Shown here: one piece after another, positions 29,055-37,451 of the stretch
Position numbering within the stretch: position 1 is the first letter of the stretch
Layout: each line of letters begins with the position of its first letter
Assembly (NCBI GenBank): GCA_003280245.1
Contig: QCFN01000003.1
Span: forward strand, 1 to 64,000
Reading direction: 5' to 3'
DNA from: Prochlorococcus sp. AG-363-J23
GTDB lineage: Bacteria > Cyanobacteriota > Cyanobacteriia > PCC-6307 > Cyanobiaceae
DNA: 64,000 bases
The notes under the pieces: model-generated
Seen by the model: only the letters and a program-made list of their open reading frames with translations
What the model was told of the DNA's origin: nothing
The model's database searches: none
Position numbers and translations under genes: made by a program

Positions 29055-30212
29055 ATGCATATATTGCTTTTACATAATAATCACCCTGGGCAATTTAAGT
29101 ACCTTATTCCTGCTTTATTAAAAGAAAAGCATAAGATATTATTTTTAAGTAGTTTTCAAGGCACACCTAATCGAAAAATCAAACAGGTTTGGGCAAAAAA
29201 ACCAACTGAGAATCCCGCCGAAGCTACCGACTATTTTAGATCATCATTAGAGCGTTTATCCGCCAAATATCGCTTTGATTTGATAATTAGCCACTCTGGA
29301 TTTTTTTGTGGCTTATATGCAAAATATTTTTTTCCTGAAACGCCTCTGATATCATATTTAGAATGGTGGTTTTCTAATGATCCGACTCAGAAAATAATAT
29401 CTACACCTTTTATTGACTATAAGTCAACTACTTATTCACAACTTTTTTTACGTAATAGATCTACTGCTTTAGAATTATCTCTTGCAGATGCTATTGTGTC
29501 TCCAACAGAATGGCAATGTAAATTTCTTCCAAAATCTTTAAAGGAAAAAGTCCATATTATTTTTGATGGAGTCCCAAATGATCATGTTGCTTTAGACAAT
29601 ACTGATGAGAATAGCAAGCCATATATAACTTATGCATCTAGAGGCTTAGAGCCTATTAGATGCTTCCCAGAATTCATCAAGACTTTACCCTTTTTACGTG
29701 CAGAAGGTTGTGACCATAGAGTTTTTATTTTGGGGGGAGACAAAGTTCATTATGGATGTGGATCTCCTTCGAAGTCCATAAAGTCTTTTCGTCGTTGGGC
29801 TAAAACATATCTGCATAAAAAAAATTGTTCTGAAGATATTATTTTTCTAGGTAAGTTAAAATATAAATCTTATTTGACAGTGCTTAAATATTCTACTTTG
29901 CATATTCACTTGACACAACCTTTTGTCCCTAGTTGGAGTATGTTTGATGCCTTGGCCTTAGGTACTCCAACTTTAATTACTGAGAGTCCAGCCACCAACT
30001 CATTAATATCAAGAACGTCTTTAGCTCAATCAACAAATAATACGTTTGATCCAGAGGCCTTAGCAGTTGACATCAAGCTTGCCCTGAGGAATTTTTCTCA
30101 AGTTGACCTATCAGATGAGATGCGTACCTCGAAGAACAAAGAATTCTTTGAGGTATATGGAAGGGAACAATGTATTAGAAATTGGCTAGCCTTGATTGGC
30201 TCACTTACATAA
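29055..30212 (+). CDS. Family-4 glycosyltransferase, paralogue of the one at 18331-19575
   Basis: A 385-residue GT-B enzyme. The N-terminus ILLLHNNHPGQFKYLIPALL and the segment LIISHSGFFCGLYAKYFFPETPL match the same N-terminal type as the gene at 18331. The C-terminal half has ASRGLEPIRCFPEF, FLGKLKYKSYL and the SMFDALALGTPTLITES donor loop. Start ATG follows directly after the preceding TAG. It is the last gene of the plus-strand run from the exporter and is followed by the long leader of the RTX-like gene. The likely role is glycosylation of the secreted protein or a surface glycan. Confidence 0.8.
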   Translation: MHILLLHNNHPGQFKYLIPALLKEKHKILFLSSFQGTPNRKIKQVWAKKPTENPAEATDYFRSSLERLSAKYRFDLIISHSGFFCGLYAKYFFPETPLISYLEWWFSNDPTQKIISTPFIDYKSTTYSQLFLRNRSTALELSLADAIVSPTEWQCKFLPKSLKEKVHIIFDGVPNDHVALDNTDENSKPYITYASRGLEPIRCFPEFIKTLPFLRAEGCDHRVFILGGDKVHYGCGSPSKSIKSFRRWAKTYLHKKNCSEDIIFLGKLKYKSYLTVLKYSTLHIHLTQPFVPSWSMFDALALGTPTLITESPATNSLISRTSLAQSTNNTFDPEALAVDIKLALRNFSQVDLSDEMRTSKNKEFFEVYGREQCIRNWLALIGSLT

Positions 30213-30697
30213 TCGTGGATAATTAAGAGGGTTTTTTCGCATTTGTTCGGCCCTTTTGGCGAGAAAAGCAGAAATTATTGGCAGTTCTTGTTTCCAAGGT
30301 AATCAATTTTACCAATCAAATTTCTCATTGGTTTTAGATGGTGGTGTGCCAGATTTACACTTGGACCATTCTTTGTAAGAAAATAGAAAACGAAAATCTG
30401 AAGTAAAAAAATTATCAATTTAGGTTTGCTCGAAGTTCAATAATTTGAAAAAATTTTGTTTATCATTGCTCTAAACCCCTTTAATAGCAAGCTTTTTATA
30501 CTTTTAGTAGAGCTTAGATAAAACCTTATTTTTCTAGTAAAGCCATCACTAAGCGACCACTGACTTAATTGGCACATATTGGATGTATTGACTTCCACAC
30601 AGGTTAATTTCCATTGAAGGCAACTCTCATATATGATATTGTCGTCTCGCGGTACAAACCGCAGAAAAGAACCCTTTTTTATCCCGCTCTACCTTCA
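30213..30697 (+). other. Long leader region before the RTX-like gene
   Basis: About 485 bases with no credible ORF. It is AT-rich and has no clear terminator for the preceding gene. Near its end are a possible -10 hexamer TATGAT (30632-30637) and a 5-bp hairpin GCGGT/ACCGC (30649-30662). An open frame runs upstream from the RTX ATG to a TTG at 30614, but its translation has no family character. Regulation of a highly expressed surface-protein gene could reside here. Confidence 0.5.
30632..30637 (+). promoter_or_regulatory. Candidate -10 box for the RTX-like gene
   Basis: The hexamer TATGAT, five of six bases matching TATAAT, lies 60 bases before the proposed ATG at 30698. It would start transcription near 30644, after the in-frame TTG at 30614, and so supports the shorter protein. 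There is no good -35 at 16-18 bases, which is common in picocyanobacteria but makes the call weak. Confidence 0.3.
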
Positions 30698-32383
30698 ATG
30701 GCAATTTACGGGCTCAATACTGCGGGTCAGGCTATTACAGCCTCTACCGCAGCTGACACTATCCTTTATTTCGGTGCTTCTGCATCTGCACAAAACAATA
30801 CTGTTGTTGCAGGTGATGGTGCTGACGTTATTTGGCTTGGACCCCAAGGATTTACAGCCAACTACACCGGTGAATTTGAGGCAGCATCAGGCAGCACCAC
30901 AGGTCATTCAGGTGCCGTCTACTCTGCCGGCATGAATGGTGCAGATGTTATGTACCGCACCTCTACAACCCTCGTTAGTGGAGCAGCTTCCACTGCGATG
31001 GTTCTAAGTGGTGTTATTACATCTCAGATCGGTGCTAGAACTCTACAAAGCAGCAAACTTTGGGGAAACCAAGGTAATGACTCCATTTACCTTGCACCTG
31101 CCTTCATTCATAACACCACTGCACTGCCCGGCCTCACATTGGTCCGTGACACTACAGTCGGAGGTGGAGCTGGAAACGACGTTATAGCTACCGTAGCTTT
31201 CGTAAATAACACTGCAGTAACAGCTTCAGCAGCTACTGGAGTAATTCTTGATTCTGCCTTTATTGAAGGTGGCGGCGGTAACGATTCCATTACTTTCTGG
31301 GCGAACAGTGGAATCATTACCTCAACAACCATCCAGGGTTCTCAAGGTAATGATGTAATTGGTGTAAATAACACCGCAGGTACTATGCGTAATAGCCAGG
31401 TACTTGCTGGCGGCGGTAATGACACCATTACTTCTCAAGTATCTGCTTTCAATACTTCAACTATTGCTGGTGGTGGCGGTAACGACACAATTACCTTCTC
31501 AGCATCAATTGCTAACGCAAGTTTGATAACCCTGGATACTTTCAATACCCAGTCAGATTACGACGGTAACGATCTATTCAGCGGCAAGTTCTTGGGTGCT
31601 GGCGGAAACGTAACAGCTTCAGGCGTAACCATCCAAGCTGGTGGTGGTAACGACTCAATTCACATTGGCGTAACCGCTTCTGATTCAAACGACAACCTTT
31701 ATCAGTTAAACGCTGGTAATGACTTGTTGTCTGCAGCACTTATTAGTGCATCAACTATTCAAGCTGGTGCAGGTAACGACACTATCCAGGGAATCACAGC
31801 TATTCTTACTAGCTTTGTTCAGCTTGGTGGTGGTAACGATATCTTCTCCTTGGCTGGTACTGGTTCAGCTAACTCCACTGGTCTTTCAGCAACAACCATC
31901 TTTGGTGGTGCTGGAGCGGATATCTTTACCGCTTCTGCAAACGTCGCTGGTAATGAAATGACCATCGGCATGCAGTTTGGTTATTCAGCGGCTTCAGATT
32001 CAACTCTGTCTGCTTACGACACCATCTCTATTACCAACACTGGTGGTACTTATCAGTTCCGTTGGCTTGGAAGCACTGCTAACCGCACTAGCATGAGTGC
32101 ATCAGACTTCACAGCTACTAATGGATCAGTTATCTTCACCGGTACTGTTGCTAACGATGTAACTGCTCGGGCCACAATCTTGAGTGAAGCAGGTGCAGGT
32201 GCAGGTTCTACCTTCGGATTTGTCGATGGCAGTTCACGTAACTTCCTCTTCATCTCTGGTGGTGATTCAACTGTAACTACTGATGACCTCTTGGTACAGG
32301 TAGGTACAGCTGGTACATCTTCAGGTGGATCAATCACTATCAGTGGTAACGCAGGAATTGCCTTCCAAGTTGCTCAAGACTGA
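30698..32383 (+). CDS. RTX-like calcium-binding repeat protein, predicted type I secreted surface protein
   Basis: A 561-residue secreted-type protein. At least eleven GGxGNDxI-like turns occur between residues 123 and 410, 17-40 residues apart instead of in 9-residue tandem, separated by Ser/Thr/Ala-rich stretches; a calcium-binding beta-helix is likely. It has no Cys, only 2 Lys and 8 Arg against about 37 acidic residues (hand count), and no N-terminal signal peptide, all typical of type I substrates. The C-terminus (GNAGIAFQVAQD) would carry an uncleaved signal. I use the ATG at 30698 rather than TTG 30614, because the repeat-type sequence starts there. Codon use favours C-ending codons, unlike its neighbours. 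It may be a SwmA-like surface-layer protein; this is inference. Confidence 0.85.
   Translation: MAIYGLNTAGQAITASTAADTILYFGASASAQNNTVVAGDGADVIWLGPQGFTANYTGEFEAASGSTTGHSGAVYSAGMNGADVMYRTSTTLVSGAASTAMVLSGVITSQIGARTLQSSKLWGNQGNDSIYLAPAFIHNTTALPGLTLVRDTTVGGGAGNDVIATVAFVNNTAVTASAATGVILDSAFIEGGGGNDSITFWANSGIITSTTIQGSQGNDVIGVNNTAGTMRNSQVLAGGGNDTITSQVSAFNTSTIAGGGGNDTITFSASIANASLITLDTFNTQSDYDGNDLFSGKFLGAGGNVTASGVTIQAGGGNDSIHIGVTASDSNDNLYQLNAGNDLLSAALISASTIQAGAGNDTIQGITAILTSFVQLGGGNDIFSLAGTGSANSTGLSATTIFGGAGADIFTASANVAGNEMTIGMQFGYSAASDSTLSAYDTISITNTGGTYQFRWLGSTANRTSMSASDFTATNGSVIFTGTVANDVTARATILSEAGAGAGSTFGFVDGSSRNFLFISGGDSTVTTDDLLVQVGTAGTSSGGSITISGNAGIAFQVAQD
31064..31927 (+). repeat. Dispersed RTX-like GGxGND turns in the coding region
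   Basis: Units such as GNQGNDSI (31064), GGAGNDVI, GGGGNDSI (31268), GSQGNDVI (31337), AGGGNDTI, GGGGNDTI, AGGGNDSI (31637), AGAGNDTI, LGGGNDIF (31823) and GGAGADIF (31904) recur, with DNA that often reads GGTGGTGGTAACGA. Spacing ranges from about 17 to 40 residues, so this is not the canonical 9-residue RTX tandem. Confidence 0.85.
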
Positions 32384-32440
32384 TTCCTAGTAAGAAGCCA
32401 ATTGATCGATCAAAAAGAAGTATCTTTCTTGATCGTTGTA

Positions 32441-32469
32441 AAAGAAGGGGCCTCTGGCCCCTTCTTTTT
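32441..32469 (+). terminator. Rho-independent terminator after the RTX-like gene
   Basis: A perfect 12-bp stem (AAAGAAGGGGCC, loop TCT, GGCCCCTTCTTT) at 32441-32467 runs into a T tract. It lies 58 bases after the stop codon. It is the strongest terminator visible in the window and fits a highly transcribed single gene. Read on the other strand it has an A-rich start that would give T residues as well, so it may also serve the minus-strand cluster that converges on it. Confidence 0.9.
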
Positions 32470-32629
32470 ATGATCAAAATTACTTGATTGAAATTAATAA
32501 ATTTGTATGAACGCCAATTGCACAAGATTTTCTTGAGGTCGTTTACTAGTTGACAGGTTTTTATATAATTTTTAGTCCAGTAATTTACTTTGTATATCCT
32601 GCTGCTATTAGGTCATATGATTTTGCCCA

Positions 32630-33352
32630 TTATTGGTTTTGTGAGTTGATAATTTCTAAGAATCTTGTTCTAGTTCCATGTCCGTTGTATCGATAATGAA
32701 TTAGCTCTTTGGGTGATGTGTGGATGCTTCTTGTGCCTTCATATCTTTCTATGGACTCTGTATTTAGAAAAATGTGTATTGGATGAAAAGCAAAGACTTT
32801 TAATCCTGGTTTGTTTACGAGATCTTTGATACTGTCTTGATAATGGTAGAGAATATGGACATCATCTTCCCAAAAAAATGGAACTTTAATGATTCCATTC
32901 CATAGCATCCATGGCTTTAATGTGATATTGGTTTGCGCAGGAATAAAGTCATTAACATCATGGGTTATTTTGAGTTTGGAATAAATATTAGTAATGAGCG
33001 TACTTTGAGTTAGTGAGTGACTTCGTACAGATGTTGCTTGAGGGAATTGGTTTAGTAATTCTTCCAAAATTACATCAGCATTCTTTTCATTTTTGTTGTT
33101 TCCGCTTATCAGTGAGTTGAAATTGGGATGCAAACCAATTTCGAATTTATGGTTAATTTCGATATCTTTAAAAATATTTGTTTTGTGAGTGCAAAACCAA
33201 GTTGCCTCAACTTTTGCTTCTTCAAGAAGAGAAATTGTGTCAGCAATTACTTCGTCAACAGCCCAGTCAGTATCAATGGCTAAGAAAATATTCTCTTGAT
33301 ATGTTTGAGGGTTTTTACTATTGATATCTTTAATACGCGCAAAATTCGCCAT
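32630..33352 (-). CDS. WbmS-like polysaccharide deacetylase-type protein
   Basis: A 240-residue protein that resembles the WbmS-type polysaccharide deacetylase family of O-antigen loci. The visible blocks are FLAIDTDWA (metal-binding Asp region), ATWFCTHKT, FEIGLHPNF, VRSHSLTQST and FAFHPIHIFLN, in the order expected for an NodB-like barrel. It would remove or handle an N-acetyl group of a sugar. It is the last gene of the long minus-strand cluster, 21 bases after the asnB-like gene. The exact substrate is unknown, and the catalytic residues were judged only by eye. Confidence 0.6.
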   Translation of the reverse strand: MANFARIKDINSKNPQTYQENIFLAIDTDWAVDEVIADTISLLEEAKVEATWFCTHKTNIFKDIEINHKFEIGLHPNFNSLISGNNKNEKNADVILEELLNQFPQATSVRSHSLTQSTLITNIYSKLKITHDVNDFIPAQTNITLKPWMLWNGIIKVPFFWEDDVHILYHYQDSIKDLVNKPGLKVFAFHPIHIFLNTESIERYEGTRSIHTSPKELIHYRYNGHGTRTRFLEIINSQNQ

Positions 33353-33373
33353 CTTTATATTAAGTATCTGGAG

Positions 33374-35260
33374 TTAAAAAGTATTTTGAAGCCAATGTTC
33401 TAAATTTAGAAGTGACCAAATTAATAATCTTTTATTTTGCTTGCATTCTAGATGAGAGTTGACCAAAGTCTTTACTGAGTTTTCATCAAGAATATCATAT
33501 ATCCTTGCTTTGTTTTGATATAAGGTTTTGTTGACAAAGTCGATACTTTGTCCTTTGAACCAACTTGCATCCGGAGAGGAAAAACCCTGTTTTGTGGCTT
33601 GCGTGACATCTTGATCGATATATCTTCCCATCATTTCTCGGATAATTTGCTTTCCATCATTTGTTTTTTGAAAATATTTTCTTTTTTTATTTGACGTCTC
33701 ATTTTCATTGAAGCCCTGCACTATATTTAGATTTTTTAGCTTTAAACTAACAGGACATTTCATTGCAAAATCTACAAGATCATTATCTAGAAATGGAACT
33801 CTAGTTTCCAAGCCATGGGCCATTGACAATTTGTCTTCGACTATTAGTAGGCCATTGAGGAAGGTTTTTGCCTCAAAATATAGTGAATGATTGATAAAAT
33901 CTTTAGGCTGGTCAAGATTATTTTTGTGTGAAGAAAATACCTTTTTAAAGATATCCTTTGTCTCAACATCTTTAACACTATTCCAGCAGGGCCTAAATAC
34001 ATTTTCAATTTCTTCATGACTAAGTAGTCTCTGCCAATATGTGAAGTATTCATCGATATAAGTATCAAAGTTTTGACAGTTAGCAGTTCTGTAGTATCTC
34101 CATGGATAACCACCAAATAGTTCATCTCCTCCGCTACCAGAGAGGACAACCTTAACAAATTTACTGGCTAATTTTGCTATATAAAAATTTGGATAACTCT
34201 GGCCAACTCTAGGCTCTTCAAGATGCCATGATAACTCTGAAAGACATCTTTCCATATCTCCTGCCTTTAAAACCATTTCATAATGCTCTGTTTGAAGCTT
34301 TGCAGATATCGCTTCTGCTTTTACTCTTTCATCAAATGTTAGTTCGATTCCTGATGCTGAACTTAGGTCAAATCCACATGTGAATGTCTTCATATTTGGT
34401 AGCTTCTTTGAAGCTAAGCATGTTATGGATCCCGAATCAATTCCACCACTTAGATAGCTTCCTAGTTCAACATCAGAAACTAATTGCCTGTTTACAGCTT
34501 GATTAAATAATCTATCAAGCTCCTCCAAATAATCAGCCTTATTTACTACTTTATCTTCATCATTGAATTCATAATCCCAATATTGATGCTTAGTTATTTG
34601 ATGAGATAGTGGTTGACCTTGGTCACACTTAACTCTTAAAAGATGACCAGCTTCTAGTAAAAATATTCTTTTTAAAAGAGTTTGATTTGTGAATATATTT
34701 TGAAAAGTCATATATTCTAGAAGTGCCTTTTTGTTAAGATCTTTTTGGAAATTGGGAGCAGAAGTGATTGCTTTTTGCTCAGAGCCAAAAATGAATCTGT
34801 CAATGTCAATTGAGTAATAAAGTGGTTTAATCCCATATCTATCTCGAGCAAGTAAGAGCTCTTTATTTTGCCTATCCCATAATGCAATAGCAAACATCCC
34901 GTTAAACTTTAGGAGTGCATCTTCTCCCCATGTAGCTAATGCATATAAAACTACTTCTGTATCCGAACTGCTTGTGAAGGAGATTCCTTTATTTTCTAAT
35001 TCTTTTTTAATTTCTTTGTAATTATATATTTCACCATTGTATGATAAGACCCATCTTTGATTTTTGCTAATCATTGGTTGGTTAGCTGCTGTTGTTAAAT
35101 CAAGTATTGCTAGCCTTCGATGGCCTATCCCAACATTATTTTCTATCCATTCTCCTTCTCCATTAGGACCTCTATGTGCGATTTGATTTGTCATATTTCT
35201 GATGACGTGAGATGTAATTACATCACCTTTTAAATTTATTATTCCTGCAATCCCACACAT
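33374..35260 (-). CDS. asnB: Asparagine synthase-like glutamine amidotransferase
   Basis: A 628-residue protein of the AsnB class. Cys2 (MCGIAG) is the glutaminase nucleophile, and HRGPNGEG, NGEIYNY and SSDTEVVL belong to that domain. The synthetase half has LSGGIDS (about residues 270-276) and the SGSGGDELFGGYP loop, so the ATP site looks intact. In O-antigen loci such enzymes (WbpS, WbmE) are proposed to amidate uronic acids. The position between a deacetylase-like gene and a sugar aminotransferase, with a 1-base overlap with the latter, favours that role here over asparagine synthesis. Confidence 0.85.
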   Translation of the reverse strand: MCGIAGIINLKGDVITSHVIRNMTNQIAHRGPNGEGEWIENNVGIGHRRLAILDLTTAANQPMISKNQRWVLSYNGEIYNYKEIKKELENKGISFTSSSDTEVVLYALATWGEDALLKFNGMFAIALWDRQNKELLLARDRYGIKPLYYSIDIDRFIFGSEQKAITSAPNFQKDLNKKALLEYMTFQNIFTNQTLLKRIFLLEAGHLLRVKCDQGQPLSHQITKHQYWDYEFNDEDKVVNKADYLEELDRLFNQAVNRQLVSDVELGSYLSGGIDSGSITCLASKKLPNMKTFTCGFDLSSASGIELTFDERVKAEAISAKLQTEHYEMVLKAGDMERCLSELSWHLEEPRVGQSYPNFYIAKLASKFVKVVLSGSGGDELFGGYPWRYYRTANCQNFDTYIDEYFTYWQRLLSHEEIENVFRPCWNSVKDVETKDIFKKVFSSHKNNLDQPKDFINHSLYFEAKTFLNGLLIVEDKLSMAHGLETRVPFLDNDLVDFAMKCPVSLKLKNLNIVQGFNENETSNKKRKYFQKTNDGKQIIREMMGRYIDQDVTQATKQGFSSPDASWFKGQSIDFVNKTLYQNKARIYDILDENSVKTLVNSHLECKQNKRLLIWSLLNLEHWLQNTF

Positions 35261-36450
35261 TATTTTGATGTTTCTTTGACTGCGGTAATTACTTGATTTT
35301 GCTCTTCTACAGTCATGCCATTAAATAGAGGTAGAGATATACTGCAATCATTTGCCGCCTGCGCGCAAGGATAATCTTCAGGTTTAATTTTGTATTTATT
35401 TTGATAGTAACTCAACATGTGTACAGCATGTGTTGCGGGCCGTGTATTAATACCTTTGTTAAGCAAATTACTCATCCAGGTATTTCTTCTTTTTCTAATT
35501 GAATCAAGGGCTTTGTGATCTTTCTTTTTTATTGCTGATATAACTTCCTCGATATCAAATATGCATGGATAACTTTGAAAACTATGTGTAAAGCCTTTTA
35601 CGGCTTCTGGTTTTTGGAGCCAAGTGATATTGCTAAATGATGAATTATATATTTGAGCTAGTTTTTGTCTTTCATTAATAATGCTTTCCGCTCTTTTCAT
35701 TTGAGAAGCACCAAGTGCAGCTTGTATATCAGTCATCCTTAAGTTGTAGCCTGCTTCCGTATGATCTGCTAATAGATAAGGTTGTGGTCCAAGATGTCGT
35801 TGTAAATCATTCAGAGAAGCTCCATGATCTCTAAGCATTCTTAGTCGTTTAGCTAAATGACTATCATTAGTGCTAATCATTCCACCTTCACCGGTTGTTA
35901 TCGCTTTGCGTGGATGAAAGCTATAGCAAGCTGTGTTTCCTAACTTTCCTACATGTTGGTTATTGATTTTGCTTCCTAGGGCACATGCAGCATCTTCGAC
36001 AATATATAGATTATATTTCTGAGCCAGATTTTTTATCTTTGTCATTTCTGCAGCTAAGCCAAATAAATGAACTGGAAGAATTACTTTTGTTTTGTTAGTA
36101 ATTAATTGTTCAATTTTTTCCGGATTGATGTTAAATGTTTTTAAATCTATGTCACAGAATATAACCTTTCCTCCAAGATGCTCAACCACATTTGCTGTTG
36201 AAATCCACGTAAATGCAGGAACTATAGCTTCATCTCCTTTTTTAAAGCCTAAAGCTACAAGAGACAAATAAAGAGCACTGGTGCAACTTGTTACAGCAAT
36301 ACTGTGCTCAACTTCAGTATATTTTGACCAGAGATTTTCAAATTCTGAAACTTTAGGCCCTTGAACTAGCCATCCTTTTTTGAGTGGTTCCAATACACTA
36401 TTAATATCCTCTTCGGTCAGAGATGGCTTAGCTATAGGTATGTTCTTCAT
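35260..36450 (-). CDS. DegT/DnrJ/EryC1 family PLP sugar aminotransferase
   Basis: A 396-residue PLP-dependent aminotransferase that puts an amino group, usually from glutamate, onto a keto nucleotide sugar. It has the TSCTSALYLSL block, PAFTW, the IVEDAACALG strand with the cofactor Asp, and the SFHPRKAITTGEGG motif, in which Lys182 should bind PLP. That motif is closer to perosamine-synthase/ArnB-type enzymes than to WbpE, where SFFP.K.LGCYGDGG is typical. It is nevertheless the only PLP aminotransferase in the cluster, so it could act after the WbpB-like oxidase; this is unproven. Both junctions are tight. Confidence 0.85.
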   Translation of the reverse strand: MKNIPIAKPSLTEEDINSVLEPLKKGWLVQGPKVSEFENLWSKYTEVEHSIAVTSCTSALYLSLVALGFKKGDEAIVPAFTWISTANVVEHLGGKVIFCDIDLKTFNINPEKIEQLITNKTKVILPVHLFGLAAEMTKIKNLAQKYNLYIVEDAACALGSKINNQHVGKLGNTACYSFHPRKAITTGEGGMISTNDSHLAKRLRMLRDHGASLNDLQRHLGPQPYLLADHTEAGYNLRMTDIQAALGASQMKRAESIINERQKLAQIYNSSFSNITWLQKPEAVKGFTHSFQSYPCIFDIEEVISAIKKKDHKALDSIRKRRNTWMSNLLNKGINTRPATHAVHMLSYYQNKYKIKPEDYPCAQAANDCSISLPLFNGMTVEEQNQVITAVKETSK

Positions 36451-36452
36451 AA

Positions 36453-37451
36453 TTACTTTACCTGAAACCCCTTTCTTCTAGAATCCACTTCGGACTTATG
36501 TGTGTTTCTCCACTTTATTAATTTTTTCAATCCTTCTTCTAATTTAACTGTTGCCTTATAACCTATTTCGTTCTCTGCTTTTTTAGGACATCCTATTCGG
36601 TTCTTGACTAAGGTTGCTTCGCTTCTATTTTTATATTGTATTTTATTCTCACTTTCAGTGATTTCGATCAATTTTTCTGCTAATTGCTTTAATGTAGTTT
36701 TTATTCCTGTTCCAACATTGTAGAATTCGTCAGATACATCTGATTTCATTGCGCAAATATTTGCCTGAGCACAATCTTCTACAGCAACAAAATCAAATGC
36801 TTCTGATCCATCTCCTAAGATTGTAGGATTGTTTCCTTTGTCAATTGCATCTAGCATCTTCATAATTACTGCGATATATGCTCCTTGATAATCTTGTCTT
36901 GAGCCATATACATTCATATATCTAAGACCAATATAATCTAGTCCATATCTATGATGAAAGGCTCTTAAAATTGCTTCTCCGCATATTTTTGTTGCGCCAT
37001 AAAAATTTTTATTATTAAATGGATGTGTCTCTTCCATCGGCTCGGTAATTGCATCTCCATAAACAGAAGCAGAAGACGAGTAAATGAGTTTTTGGATACC
37101 CATATCAACGCAAGCCTCGATTATATTAAATGTACCCTTAATATTTACTTCAAATGCTGACTTTGGGAATTCATGACATTGTAATAGCCATAGTGCAGCA
37201 AAGTGAAATACTCCATCAATACCTTTAAGGGCATTTCTAAGTATATCTGTTTGAAGGATATCACCCCCAAGATCATATATTTTAAATCTTGGATCTTTCA
37301 TTGCATATTGAAGATTTTCCATTCTTCCACGGACAAAATTATCGAACACAATTATTTCTCGCACATTTTCTTTAAGTAAGGCATCAATAGTGTGTGATCC
37401 AATAAGCCCTGCTCCCCCTATAACCAAGAATTTTTTACCTTCAATGTTCAT
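36453..37451 (-). CDS. UDP-sugar epimerase, NAD-dependent (WbmF/WbmG-like)
   Basis: A 332-residue extended short-chain dehydrogenase. It has the GGAGLIGSHT loop, the unusual ALWLLQCHE segment, SSSASVYGD and the catalytic FYGATK. A VYGSRQDYQGAYIAVIMKML block follows. The ALWLLQCHE and QDY-GAY features are like epimerases of uronic-acid sugars from Bordetella-type O-antigen loci rather than GalE. It probably inverts C4 or another centre of the UDP-diacetamido-uronate. It ends 2 bases before the aminotransferase and overlaps the upstream oxidase by 4 bases. Confidence 0.78.
   Translation of the reverse strand: MNIEGKKFLVIGGAGLIGSHTIDALLKENVREIIVFDNFVRGRMENLQYAMKDPRFKIYDLGGDILQTDILRNALKGIDGVFHFAALWLLQCHEFPKSAFEVNIKGTFNIIEACVDMGIQKLIYSSSASVYGDAITEPMEETHPFNNKNFYGATKICGEAILRAFHHRYGLDYIGLRYMNVYGSRQDYQGAYIAVIMKMLDAIDKGNNPTILGDGSEAFDFVAVEDCAQANICAMKSDVSDEFYNVGTGIKTTLKQLAEKLIEITESENKIQYKNRSEATLVKNRIGCPKKAENEIGYKATVKLEEGLKKLIKWRNTHKSEVDSRRKGFQVK

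Noticed and set aside
30633..30935. ORF in another frame over the start of the RTX-like gene
   Set aside because: Low-complexity Leu/Gln-rich sequence in the wrong frame; the repeat motifs are in frame with the ATG at 30698.
33374..35260. A housekeeping asparagine synthetase
   Set aside because: The fold is right, but its place between sugar-modifying genes makes a uronate amidotransferase more likely; I keep the family name and do not claim asparagine synthesis.
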